Part shown: positions 41,562 through 50,566 of the stretch, piece after piece
Layout: each line of letters opens with the position of its first letter
Numbering within the stretch: the first letter of the stretch is position 1
Position numbers and translations under genes: made by a program
From: Geothrix sp. 21YS21S-2
GTDB lineage: Bacteria > Acidobacteriota > Holophagae > Holophagales > Holophagaceae
NCBI RefSeq assembly: GCF_030846775.1
Contig: NZ_CP132910.1
Coordinates: 3,475,001 to 3,539,000, forward strand
Reading direction: 5' to 3'
Length of the DNA: 64,000 nt
Notes under the pieces: generated by a model
What the model saw: only the letters and a program-made list of their open reading frames with translations
Databases searched by the model: none
What the model was told of the DNA's origin: nothing

Positions 41562-43399
41562 TGGAGCGGACCTGGCCGAGATCCTCTTGGCTCGGTCCGG
41601 TCGCCCTGGTCTTCCTGGTCATGGCGGTCTACTGGCAGGTCCGCCACTTCGGCTTCGTGAACTTCGACGATCCTTTGTACGTCACGGACAACCCCAAGGT
41701 CCTGGGGGGCCTGTCCTGGAGCGGGCTCGGGTGGGCCTTCGGCACCGGGACCGGGGGCAACTGGCATCCCCTCACCTGGCTCTCCCACATGGCGGACGTG
41801 ACCCTTTTCGGGCGGAACGCCGGGGCCCACCATCTGGTGAGCGCCGGGATCCATGCCGCGAACACGGTCCTGCTGTTCTGGCTCCTGGAGGGCATGACCG
41901 CGGAGGCCCGGCCCAGCTTTCTGGTAGCTTGCCTGTTCGCAATCCATCCCCTCCATGTGGAGAGCGTGGCCTGGGTATCGGAGCGGAAGGACGTCCTCTC
42001 CACCTTTTTCGGTATGCTTGCCTTGCTTGCCTATGTGCGGCATGGCAAGCAACCCGGCGGACCATGGCTCAAGGTGAGCTTCGGGGCTTTCCTTCTGAGC
42101 CTGATGTCCAAGTCGATGCTGGTGACCCTGCCCGTCCTGATGCTCCTGCTCGACGCCTGGCCCCTGCGCAGGGGCGGCACGGTCACGCCGTGGGCTGACC
42201 GGATTAGGGAGAAATGGCCCTTCTTCCTGGCGGCGGGGTGCATGGCGGCCATCACCGTGGTGGCGCAGCGGGCCGGAGGAAGCCTGTCCAGCCTCCAGGC
42301 CCATCCGCTGCCGGTGAGGCTGGCCAATGCGGGACTCGCCGGGGTGGGGTACCTCCGGATGATGGTGTGGCCCTCCGGACTCGCCGCCTTCCATCCCTTT
42401 CCGCCCCTGGGTGGGCTGGCGGTGAAGGGCGCCCTGGCTCTTTCCGCCCTGGGTGCGGTGACGGCCACGGCTTTCCGGGCGCGCGTGGCGCGGCCCTACC
42501 TTTGGATGGGCTGGGCCTGGTTCCTGATCACCCTCCTGCCGGTCATCGGACTGGTCCAGGTTGGGATCCAGGCCATGGCCGACCGCTACACCTACCTCCC
42601 CCTGGTCGGCCCGTTCTGCATGGCGGCCTGGGCCGGGGAGGAGGTGGCCCGGACCCGGCCGCGCGTGATGATGGCGGCCTCCACGGCGGTGGTGGCCGTC
42701 CTCTCCTGCCTGGCCTGGGCCCAGGCGTCCACGTGGCGGAGCAGCGTCGCGCTCTTCCGGCATGCGGTGGACTCGGGCAATGACGGTGCGCTTGTGCGAA
42801 AGAACCTTGGCCTGGGCTATTTGCTGGAAGGGGATGCCGAAAATGCAGTCCGGGAGTACGGGCGGGCTCTGGCGATGTCGCCGGGCGATGCCCAGGCGTA
42901 CGCGGGGCTGGGCAAGGCCCAGTGGAGCGCCGGGCGCCGCGAGGAGGCCCTGGCTTCCTTCCGCGAGGCCCACCGGCTCCGCCCGGGAGGCGAGGCCCTC
43001 TACCGCCTTGGCCGCGCCCTGGCGGCCCTTGGGCGACGGGAGGAGGCCCTCGCGAGGTTCCAGGAATTCCTGGGCCTGGCTGGAGTGGACCCGGCTTCGG
43101 GGATGGTCGAAGATGCCCACATGATCGCCGGCCTGCTGCTGGCGGGCCTTCACCGGCCCCAGGAGGCCCGTGGCCATTTCGAGGCGGTCCTGCTGGCCGA
43201 TCCCGGAAACCGGACGGCCCGGGTCAACTTCGGCCTTGCGGACGGGGCCGCTCTGGAGCGGGCGGGACGCTGGCCGGAAGCCTGGGAGGCCTATCGAGGC
43301 GTCCTGGCGGCCGATCCCGGCAACGCCGAGGCCCGATCCGGCCTGGAGCGGCTGGGAAACGTAGCGGTTGGCGGTTCAACGCTGGACGGAAAGCCCTGA
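41561..43399 (+). CDS. TMTC-like membrane protein with C-terminal TPR (paralogue 1)
   Basis: A 612-residue protein: about ten membrane helices (1-400) then TPR repeats (about 405-600; [47 protein letters not shown]). Family marks shared with the other two copies: [43 protein letters not shown] and [14 protein letters not shown]. The acidic DD early in the chain and the TPR tail match TMTC/GT-C-type O-mannosyltransferase proteins that use a polyprenyl-phosphate sugar. It is inserted between panC and panD with a 1-base overlap, which is odd for such a protein. Confidence 0.82.
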   Translation: MERTWPRSSWLGPVALVFLVMAVYWQVRHFGFVNFDDPLYVTDNPKVLGGLSWSGLGWAFGTGTGGNWHPLTWLSHMADVTLFGRNAGAHHLVSAGIHAANTVLLFWLLEGMTAEARPSFLVACLFAIHPLHVESVAWVSERKDVLSTFFGMLALLAYVRHGKQPGGPWLKVSFGAFLLSLMSKSMLVTLPVLMLLLDAWPLRRGGTVTPWADRIREKWPFFLAAGCMAAITVVAQRAGGSLSSLQAHPLPVRLANAGLAGVGYLRMMVWPSGLAAFHPFPPLGGLAVKGALALSALGAVTATAFRARVARPYLWMGWAWFLITLLPVIGLVQVGIQAMADRYTYLPLVGPFCMAAWAGEEVARTRPRVMMAASTAVVAVLSCLAWAQASTWRSSVALFRHAVDSGNDGALVRKNLGLGYLLEGDAENAVREYGRALAMSPGDAQAYAGLGKAQWSAGRREEALASFREAHRLRPGGEALYRLGRALAALGRREEALARFQEFLGLAGVDPASGMVEDAHMIAGLLLAGLHRPQEARGHFEAVLLADPGNRTARVNFGLADGAALERAGRWPEAWEAYRGVLAADPGNAEARSGLERLGNVAVGGSTLDGKP

Positions 43400-43458
43400 G
43401 GGCCCCATTATTCATAGCTGGCCGGGACCCCCTTTTCGGGCCTGGACCGGAGGAAGCC

Positions 43459-43866
43459 ATGCTCAGGAATTTCATGCTCGGGAAGATCCACCGCTGCGTA
43501 GTAACCCGGGCCGATCTCGACTATGTCGGCTCAATCACCCTCGATCCGGTCCTGATCCGGGCCGCCGGGTTCCTGGAGAACGAGAAGATCGACATCTACG
43601 ACGTCACCAACGGTTCCCGGATCAGCACCTATGTGATCCCTGGAACGGAGGGGTCCGGCGAGGTCGGCATCAACGGCGCTGCCGCGCACCATGTGAGGGC
43701 CGGTGACCTGGTCATCCTGGCCGCCTACGGCTGGATGACGGAGGAGGAGGCCGCCGCCCGGAAACCCAGGGTGGTCTTCGTGGACGCGCACAACCGCATC
43801 CTTGAGACCGTGGACCGGGAACGGACCCCGGATCGCCTGGCGTTCGCCGGCCACACGAGCGCCTGA
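43459..43866 (+). CDS. panD: aspartate 1-decarboxylase
   Basis: Makes beta-alanine for PanC. 135 aa; the self-cleavage site is Gly24-Ser25 in YVGSITLDP, where Ser25 becomes the pyruvoyl cofactor. Other blocks: [44 protein letters not shown] 43459 follows GGAGGA. It is 59 bases from the preceding TMTC-like gene and directly abuts the next. Confidence 0.96.
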   Translation: MLRNFMLGKIHRCVVTRADLDYVGSITLDPVLIRAAGFLENEKIDIYDVTNGSRISTYVIPGTEGSGEVGINGAAAHHVRAGDLVILAAYGWMTEEEAAARKPRVVFVDAHNRILETVDRERTPDRLAFAGHTSA

Positions 43867-45759
43867 GTGGAGGCCGGCCCGGGACCCAGGCGGAACGGGT
43901 TGGCCTGCGCCTTCCTCCTGCTTGTGGTTCTCGCGACCTTCGGCCGCCTCCTTGGGGCCGGCTTCCTGTCCTACGACGATCCGCAGTATGTCCTCAACGC
44001 CCACGTCCTCCACGGGCTCACCTGGGACAACCTCCGGTGGGCCTTCACGGAGGCCCATTACGCCAACTGGCACCCCGTTACCTGGCTCTCCCACATGGCC
44101 GATGTGGCCCTGTTCGGTGCCGCGCCGGGATGGCATCACCTGACCAGCGTCGTCCTGCATGGACTCAACGCCATGCTGCTCCTGCTCCTGCTGGAGGACA
44201 CCACGAAGGCCTTCTGGCCGAGCCTTGCGACCGCGATGCTCTTCGCCATCCACCCCCTCCACGTGGAGAGCGTGGCCTGGATCGCGGAGCGGAAGGACGT
44301 CCTGAGCATGTTCTTCGCCCTGCTGACCCTCATGGCCTACGTCCGGTACACGCGCTCCAGGTCCCGGGTGTGGCTGGCCGGCACGCTTCTCCTCTATGCC
44401 CTGGGGCTTATGGCCAAACCCATGCTGGTGAGTCTCCCGATCCTGATGATCTGCCTGGATCATTGGCCGCTGGGGCGGACCTGCAGGCCGTGGGGACGAT
44501 CCATGGCCCGCCTGGTCTGGGAGAAAGGACCGTTCCTGCTCATGGCTGCGGCGGTCTGCGTCATCACGGTGGTCTCCCAGGCCGGGAGCCGCGTAACCTC
44601 CACGGAGTCGCCCTTCGGGCACAACCTTCTCAACGCCCTTGCGTCCTATGGCCGATACCTGGGCATGACGCTCCTGCCCATGGATCTGGCCGCCTTCTAC
44701 CCCGCGCTTCCCCCGGGGAGGCTGGCGTGGCTGGCTGCGGTCTCCCTGGCGGCGCTGGTGGTCCTCACCTGGGCCGCCCTTCGCCAGGCCTGGGAGCGGC
44801 CCTACCTGCTCGCGGGCTGGGCCTGGTTCCTCGTCGCCCTGGTTCCGGTCGCAGGTTTCTTGCCGGTGGGCGCCCAGAGCATCGCGGACCGGTACACCTA
44901 CCTGCCCCTGGTGGGCGTTTTCGCGGCCCTGTCCTGGCTCGGGTCCGATGTGCTCCGCCGGTGGCGGGTGCCGCGGGGCCTGGCGGCCGCGCTGCTGGGC
45001 CTCCTGGCCGCGGCCGGGATGGCCAGGAGCTGGGTGGAGGCCGGCTACTGGAAGGATGACCGGACGCTCTTCACCCGGGATCTGGCCGTGGTGGGGAACA
45101 ACGCGGTCGCCCACCTCTGCCTGGGCCTAGGCTGGTACCGGGACGGGGCCAGGGAGGAGGCCGTGCGGGAATTCCGGGAGACCGTGGCCCTGGTCCCGGG
45201 CCATGGCCTGGCCTGGTACTGGATGGGGGAGGCCCTGCTGGGGCTGGGGCGGGAAGATGAGGCGCGGCAGGCCTTCGGCGCCGTCTGGAGCCTTGAACCG
45301 GAAAACTACCGGGCCATCCTGCGCCTGGGCCCGATCCTGATGCGACAGGGACGCTACGGGGAGGCGATCGCGCCCCTCCGGGCCTACATCGCACTGGAAC
45401 CCCGGCGCCTGGAGCAGGAACCCGACGCCAGGGCCCAGAAGGTGGGAACCCGGGAAGCGAGGCGGATGCTGGGCCTGATCCTGCGCCAGTTGGCCAGGCC
45501 AGAGGAGGCCTGTGCCGAACTCCAGGCGGCGGTCCAGGCCGATCCCCAGGAGCCGGGCCTGCTCCTCAATCTCGGCCTGGCCCTACGGGAAGCAGGCCGA
45601 CGGCAGGATGCCCTCGAGCAGTTCCGTCGCTGCGTGGCCCTGGCTCCCGCTTCGTCCGCCGCGCACCTGGAGTTCGGCAGGGAGCTTGGACTTGCCGGCC
45701 GGGTCCAGGAGGCCGCCCGGGAGATCCAGGTCGCACGATCCCTCGGCGCCCGCGAATGA
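43867..45759 (+). CDS. TMTC-like membrane protein with C-terminal TPR (paralogue 2)
   Basis: 630 aa; GTG start directly after the panD stop codon, without its own clear Shine-Dalgarno, so translation is probably coupled. Same architecture as the copy at 41561: [67 protein letters not shown] and a TPR tail (AHLCLGLGWYRDGAREEAVREFRETVAL). The conserved acidic pair and membrane topology suggest a polyprenyl-phosphate-sugar-dependent glycosyltransferase. Substrate is unknown. Confidence 0.82.
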   Translation: MEAGPGPRRNGLACAFLLLVVLATFGRLLGAGFLSYDDPQYVLNAHVLHGLTWDNLRWAFTEAHYANWHPVTWLSHMADVALFGAAPGWHHLTSVVLHGLNAMLLLLLLEDTTKAFWPSLATAMLFAIHPLHVESVAWIAERKDVLSMFFALLTLMAYVRYTRSRSRVWLAGTLLLYALGLMAKPMLVSLPILMICLDHWPLGRTCRPWGRSMARLVWEKGPFLLMAAAVCVITVVSQAGSRVTSTESPFGHNLLNALASYGRYLGMTLLPMDLAAFYPALPPGRLAWLAAVSLAALVVLTWAALRQAWERPYLLAGWAWFLVALVPVAGFLPVGAQSIADRYTYLPLVGVFAALSWLGSDVLRRWRVPRGLAAALLGLLAAAGMARSWVEAGYWKDDRTLFTRDLAVVGNNAVAHLCLGLGWYRDGAREEAVREFRETVALVPGHGLAWYWMGEALLGLGREDEARQAFGAVWSLEPENYRAILRLGPILMRQGRYGEAIAPLRAYIALEPRRLEQEPDARAQKVGTREARRMLGLILRQLARPEEACAELQAAVQADPQEPGLLLNLGLALREAGRRQDALEQFRRCVALAPASSAAHLEFGRELGLAGRVQEAAREIQVARSLGARE

Positions 45760-45916
45760 GGACGCCTCCGGCACCCCGGGACGCGTATTTTTCTAATCGA
45801 GCTTCCCATTATTCCTTAGACTTGCTAAAAGAGTGTCAGCCCCTGGCCAGGCAGGACCAGGAGCAACTGGGGAACCGCGCGAGGCGTTTCCGCCGAATTC
45901 TTGAGAGGTGTAAGCC

Positions 45917-47428
45917 ATGGAAGTCCGACGGTCCCTCGTGGTCAATGCGACCCCGCTGGAGATGCGCATTGCCCTACTGGAAAACGGCCAGCTCTGCGAA
46001 TTGTTCATCGAGAGAACCACCCAGGTCAGCCAGGTGGGGGACGTGTACAAGGGGAGGGTGGCCAAGCTCCTGCAGGGCATGCAGAGTGCGTTCGTGGCCA
46101 TCGGGGGCGCCAAGGACGGGTTCCTTTACCTGGACGAGCCCGAGACCCACCGCCTGCCTTCGGAGGAGGTGGTCGAGGAGGAGGAGGGGGGCGAGGGGGT
46201 CCTGGAGTTTCCCGCTCTGCCCGTGACCCTGCCCCCCGTGAAGGAGGGCGAGGAGATCCTCGTCCAGGTGGTGAAGGATCCCATCGGCAGCAAGGGGCCC
46301 CGCCTCTCCCGCCACATCAGCTTCCCGGGCCGGTTCCTGGTGCTGATGCCGGGCATCGAGCACGTGGGCATCTCGCGCAAGATCACCAACCCCGCCGAAA
46401 GGGAGCGGCTACGGGCCCTCATCAAGGGCCACGCGCTGCCCGGCGAGGGCTTCATCGTGCGCACCGCGGCCATCGGCGAAAAGGACGAAGACCTCGTCAG
46501 CGACGTGGCCTACCTGCGCGAGCTGTGGACCGACCTCCAGGCCAGCTGCCAGCACCTCCAGGCCCCCAGCCTGGTGTGGAAGGACTTCCGCCTGCTCCAG
46601 AAGGTCCTCCGGGACCTCTTCCGGGAGGAGGTGGCCAGCTTCTGGGTGGACCGGGACGACACCTACCGCGAAGTGGTGGACTTCGTGAGCCGGCTGCACC
46701 CGGAGTGGGTGGGCCGCATCAAGCACTTCACCTCCGACCTGCCCATCTTCGAGGCCTTCGCCATCGAGAAGGAGATCGACGCCGCGCGCCAGCCCAAGGT
46801 CTTCCTCCGGCACGGCGGCAGCATCGTCATCAACCAGACCGAGGCCCTCGTAAGCGTCGACGTGAACACGGGCAAGTTCGTGGGCAAGAAGGACCTGGAG
46901 GAGACGGTCTTCCTCACGAACATGGAGGCCATCCCCGAGATCGTGCGCCAGCTGCGCCTGCGCAACCTGGGCGGCATCGTGGTCATCGACTTCATCGACA
47001 TGATGGACCCCGCCCACCGCGAGGCCGTCATGAAGCGCATGCAGGAGGAGCTGGAGCGGGACCGGAACCACGCCCGGGCCGTGGAGATCAGCGATTTCGG
47101 GCTGGTGGAGATGACCCGCAAGCGCACCGGCCCCAGCCTGGAGCGGCTCCTCACCAGCGCCTGCCCCCACTGCGAGGGCTCGGGCCGCAGGCAGAGCGCG
47201 GAGACCGTGGTGCTGGGCGTCTACCGGGAGATGGCCCGCCAGGGGGAGCGCCTGCGGGGCGCCCAGCTCCGGCTAACCCTGCATTCCGAGCTCAAGAACG
47301 CCCTGCAGCCCGAGACCCGCGAGGGCGTCAACCAGCTTGCCCGGGCCCTGGGGGCCCATATCCTCTGGCAGGAACGCGGCGACGGCCCCGTGCATCAGAT
47401 AGACATTGAAGTGGTGCCAGGCCGCTAG
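45917..47428 (+). CDS. rng: ribonuclease G
   Basis: Endoribonuclease of the RNase E/G family (503 aa) acting in rRNA maturation and mRNA decay. S1-type domain with GDVYKGRVAKLLQGMQSAFVAIGG (about 37-60) interrupted by an acidic insert (EEVVEEEEGGEGV), then the catalytic part with Mg-binding Asp residues in VSVDVNTGKFVGKKD and VVIDFIDMMD, and the zinc-link CPHCEGSG (about 415-422). It has its own 157-base leader after the preceding gene. No RNase E C-terminal scaffold is present. Confidence 0.95.
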   Translation: MEVRRSLVVNATPLEMRIALLENGQLCELFIERTTQVSQVGDVYKGRVAKLLQGMQSAFVAIGGAKDGFLYLDEPETHRLPSEEVVEEEEGGEGVLEFPALPVTLPPVKEGEEILVQVVKDPIGSKGPRLSRHISFPGRFLVLMPGIEHVGISRKITNPAERERLRALIKGHALPGEGFIVRTAAIGEKDEDLVSDVAYLRELWTDLQASCQHLQAPSLVWKDFRLLQKVLRDLFREEVASFWVDRDDTYREVVDFVSRLHPEWVGRIKHFTSDLPIFEAFAIEKEIDAARQPKVFLRHGGSIVINQTEALVSVDVNTGKFVGKKDLEETVFLTNMEAIPEIVRQLRLRNLGGIVVIDFIDMMDPAHREAVMKRMQEELERDRNHARAVEISDFGLVEMTRKRTGPSLERLLTSACPHCEGSGRRQSAETVVLGVYREMARQGERLRGAQLRLTLHSELKNALQPETREGVNQLARALGAHILWQERGDGPVHQIDIEVVPGR

Positions 47429-47438
47429 GAGTCTGCCG

Positions 47439-47873
47439 ATGAGCCGATCCGAACTCAAGGACGACGTCTTCCTCCGCATGGCGCTGGAGCTGAGCCGCCT
47501 GGGGACCTGCTGCCGGCTGAAGGTCGGCTGCGTCCTGCTCAGGGCCGACGGCGGCCTGGCCTCGGGCGGCTACAATGGCGCCCTTCCCGGCATGCCCCAC
47601 TGCACGCCGGACACCTGCGGACCGGGAACGCGCTGCCTCCATACCAGCCATGCCGAGGAGAACGCCCTGGGATTCTGCGACGGCCCCGTGCACACGGCCT
47701 ACGTGACCGACGAGCCGTGCCTGACCTGCACCCGGGCCCTGGTACGCCGCGGGGTGCGCAGGGTCGTCTTCCTGCGTCCCTACGCGAGCATCGCCGACCA
47801 GGAGCGCCAGGAGCGGCAGGGGATCCTCGCCCATTTCGGCGTGACCTGGGAGCAGGTGGATCCCTCGAGCTGA
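47439..47873 (+). CDS. deoxycytidylate (dCMP) deaminase-like protein
   Basis: A 144-residue zinc-dependent deaminase of the cytidine/dCMP family. The zinc site is formed by His and Glu in SHAEENAL and by the Cys pair in PCLTCTRAL; a further Cys-rich insert (MPHCTPDTCGPGTRCLH) is usual in dCMP deaminases and ComE-type proteins. Typical role: dCMP to dUMP for dTMP synthesis. 10 bases after rng, likely cotranscribed. Confidence 0.88.
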   Translation: MSRSELKDDVFLRMALELSRLGTCCRLKVGCVLLRADGGLASGGYNGALPGMPHCTPDTCGPGTRCLHTSHAEENALGFCDGPVHTAYVTDEPCLTCTRALVRRGVRRVVFLRPYASIADQERQERQGILAHFGVTWEQVDPSS

Positions 47874-47951
47874 ACCGGCCAGGGTAGGGGCGCGGACCTT
47901 GCATGTCCCGGCTATGCTGGGAAGGACCCACCCTGGCTCCCGGAAGGACCG

Positions 47952-48713
47952 ATGATCAAGGACAAGAAGCTCGTCGTCGTAATGCCCGCCTACAATGCGG
48001 AACGCACCCTCCTGAGGACGCATCAGGAGGTCATGGACCAGGGGATCGTGGACCTGGTGATCCTGGTGGACGACTGCAGCCAGGACGGGACCGCCACCCT
48101 GGCCCGGAGCCTGCCGAACACGCTGGTGCACGTGCACGAACGGAACGTGGGCTACGGGGGCAACCAGAAGACCTGCTACAGGCTGGCTCTGGAGGCCGGT
48201 GCGGATGTGGTGGTGATGATCCACCCGGACTACCAGTACACCCCCAAGCTCCTTCCCGCCATGGCTTCGCTTATCGCCAACGGCCTCTACCCCTGCGTCC
48301 TGGGTTCCCGAATCCTGGGCGGACGTGCCATGGCCCAGGGCATGCCCGGGTGGAAGTACCTGGCCAACCGCTTCCTCACCATGTTCGGCAACCTGATGAT
48401 GGGGGCCAAGCTGTCGGAATACCACACAGGCTACCGGGCCTTCTCCCGCCAGGTACTGGAGACCATCGACCTGGCCCCCGACAGCGACGACTTCGTCTTC
48501 GACAACCAGATGCTGGCCCAGGTGCTCTGGCACGGGTTCACCATCGCCGAAGTCACCTGCCCGGCCAGCTACTTCGCCGAAGCCTCGTCCATCAACTTCC
48601 GGCGCAGCGTGCGCTACGGCTTCGGCTGTCTTGCCACCGCCCTCCACTACCGGATGGCCCGCCTGGGCCTGTTCCGGTCGCCGCGCTTCCGGGCCGGACG
48701 CACGCCCGCATGA
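47952..48713 (+). CDS. family 2 glycosyltransferase (dolichyl/polyprenyl-phosphate sugar synthase-like)
   Basis: A 253-residue GT-A enzyme without membrane helices. Motifs: VVVMPAYNAERTL, LVDDCSQDGT (nucleotide-sugar binding), VVVMIHPDYQYTP (acceptor/metal region, HPDxQ in place of DxD), GSRILGGRAMAQGMPGWKYLANRF and the HTGYRAFSRQVLE segment. The sequence resembles polyprenyl-phosphate mannose/glucose synthases. It overlaps the third TMTC-like gene by 4 bases. I infer that it makes the lipid-linked sugar used by the TMTC-like protein. Confidence 0.87.
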   Translation: MIKDKKLVVVMPAYNAERTLLRTHQEVMDQGIVDLVILVDDCSQDGTATLARSLPNTLVHVHERNVGYGGNQKTCYRLALEAGADVVVMIHPDYQYTPKLLPAMASLIANGLYPCVLGSRILGGRAMAQGMPGWKYLANRFLTMFGNLMMGAKLSEYHTGYRAFSRQVLETIDLAPDSDDFVFDNQMLAQVLWHGFTIAEVTCPASYFAEASSINFRRSVRYGFGCLATALHYRMARLGLFRSPRFRAGRTPA

Positions 48714-50566
48714 GAAGCGGCGCCTCCAGGCTGGCGGTCCCGGGCGTGGCCCTTGCCCTCCTGGCTGTGGTCTGGGTGATCTTCGGACAGGTGCGGGGCT
48801 TCGAGTTCCTGAACTTCGACGATCCCCTGTACGTGGCCGGGAATCTCCACACGGCAAAGGGACTGACCTGGGCCAATCTGGGCTGGGCCCTGACCTCCGG
48901 GGCGGCGGCCAACTGGCATCCCCTGACCTGGCTTTCCCACATGGCCGATTTCTCGCTGTTCGGGCCGGACCCGGGCATGCACCACGTGACCAGCGCGGTC
49001 TTCCACGCCGCCAACGCGGTGATGCTCTTTCTCCTCCTGAAGGCCATGACCGGGGATCTCGGGCCCAGCGCCTTCGTGGCGGCCCTCTTCGCGGCGCACC
49101 CGCTGCACGTGGAGAGCGTGGCCTGGGTGGCCGAGCGCAAGGACGTGCTAAGCATGTTCTTCCTGCTCCTCACCCTCGCCGCCTACCACCGGAGCTGCTC
49201 GGACCGGCGGTTCCGGCCTGCGGTCCTGGCCTGCTACGTCCTGGGGCTCATGGCCAAGCCCATGCTGGTCACGCTGCCCGTGCTCCTGCTGATACTGGAT
49301 CGCTGGCCCCTGCGCAGGGCCGCCCCCTGGAAGGATCTGGTCCTGGAGAAGCTCCCGCTGTTCGGGCTGGCGGCCGCCTCTTCGCTGGTGACCTTTCTCG
49401 TCCAGCACAGCGGCGGGGCCGTGATCACCATGGCCCGGCTGCCCCTGGGCTACCGGGTCGGCAACGCCCTGCTCGCCTATGCCAAGTACCTCCGGAAAAT
49501 GGTCTGGCCCTTCGATCTGGCGCCGCTCTACCCGATCATCGCGGCCGACATCCGGATCTGGAACAGCCTCCTTGCCGGGGCAGCCCTCCTGGCATTGTCC
49601 ATCCTGGCCTTCCGGGAGAGGCGCAGCCGGCCCTACCTGCTGGCGGGATGGCTGTGGTACCTGGTTTCCCTCCTGCCGGTCATCGGGCTGATCCAGGTGG
49701 GCTCCCAGAGCATGGCGGACCGCTACACGTACATCCCCCTCCTGGGACCTTTCCTGGCCATCGCCTGGGGCGGCCGGGACCTGGCGGCCGGACTACGGGT
49801 CCGGCCCTGGATCACGTGGGGCTTGGGGTCGCTCGCAACGGTCCTGTTGATGAGCCAGGCCCGGGTCCAGGCCGCCCACTGGCACGACAGCCTCACCCTG
49901 TTCCGCCACGAACGCGCGGTCGCCGCCGACAACATGGTCGCCCGCAACAACCTGGGGCAGGCCCTATTTTCCCGGGGCAGGGCGCAGGAGGCCATCGTGG
50001 AATACCGCGCGGCCGTGGCCATGGACCCGGGCGTCCGCATGGCCCAGATCAACCTCGCCCGCGCCCTGGCCTGGTCGGGGCAGAACGAGGAGGCCCTGGC
50101 CGGCTTCCGGCGCTGGATCGAGGTCCATCCCCAGGACCATCAGGCCATGGATGACATCACCTACCTTCTCCTGTCCATGGGGCGGCTGGAGGAGGCGATC
50201 CCGTACTGTCTGGGCATCCTCGCCCTGGAGCCGGTCCGGCTGCGGGACGATCCCGACACGTTCCGCCAGCTGGACAAGTCCCAGGACGCGCGAATGCGCC
50301 TGGGCCTCCTTCTGCGAACCCTGGGGCGGGACGCGGAGGCGGTTCCCTACTTCAAGGCCGCCGCCCAGCTCAATCCCTCCAGCCCGGCTTTCGCCCTGAA
50401 CCTGGCCATTTCGCTGGATGCGTCCGGGGACGCCCCCCAGGCCCGGGCCTGGTTCCAGCGGGTCCTGGTGCTGCAACCGGGCAACGGCGAAGCCTGCCGC
50501 CGCCTGCAGGCACTTCAGGAACGGGCGGGCAGGGTCATGGCGCCGGGGGCGCGAGGATCTTCATGA
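48710..50566 (+). CDS. TMTC-like membrane protein with C-terminal TPR (paralogue 3)
   Basis: 618 aa, the third copy of this family in 9 kb. Shared marks: [70 protein letters not shown] tail from about residue 410 (NNLGQALFSRGRAQEAIVEYRAAVAM). It is translationally coupled to the GT2 enzyme. Its last 32 bases overlap the end of the convergent phosphoesterase gene on the other strand, so the two transcripts would share antisense 3' ends. Confidence 0.83.
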   Translation: MRSGASRLAVPGVALALLAVVWVIFGQVRGFEFLNFDDPLYVAGNLHTAKGLTWANLGWALTSGAAANWHPLTWLSHMADFSLFGPDPGMHHVTSAVFHAANAVMLFLLLKAMTGDLGPSAFVAALFAAHPLHVESVAWVAERKDVLSMFFLLLTLAAYHRSCSDRRFRPAVLACYVLGLMAKPMLVTLPVLLLILDRWPLRRAAPWKDLVLEKLPLFGLAAASSLVTFLVQHSGGAVITMARLPLGYRVGNALLAYAKYLRKMVWPFDLAPLYPIIAADIRIWNSLLAGAALLALSILAFRERRSRPYLLAGWLWYLVSLLPVIGLIQVGSQSMADRYTYIPLLGPFLAIAWGGRDLAAGLRVRPWITWGLGSLATVLLMSQARVQAAHWHDSLTLFRHERAVAADNMVARNNLGQALFSRGRAQEAIVEYRAAVAMDPGVRMAQINLARALAWSGQNEEALAGFRRWIEVHPQDHQAMDDITYLLLSMGRLEEAIPYCLGILALEPVRLRDDPDTFRQLDKSQDARMRLGLLLRTLGRDAEAVPYFKAAAQLNPSSPAFALNLAISLDASGDAPQARAWFQRVLVLQPGNGEACRRLQALQERAGRVMAPGARGSS

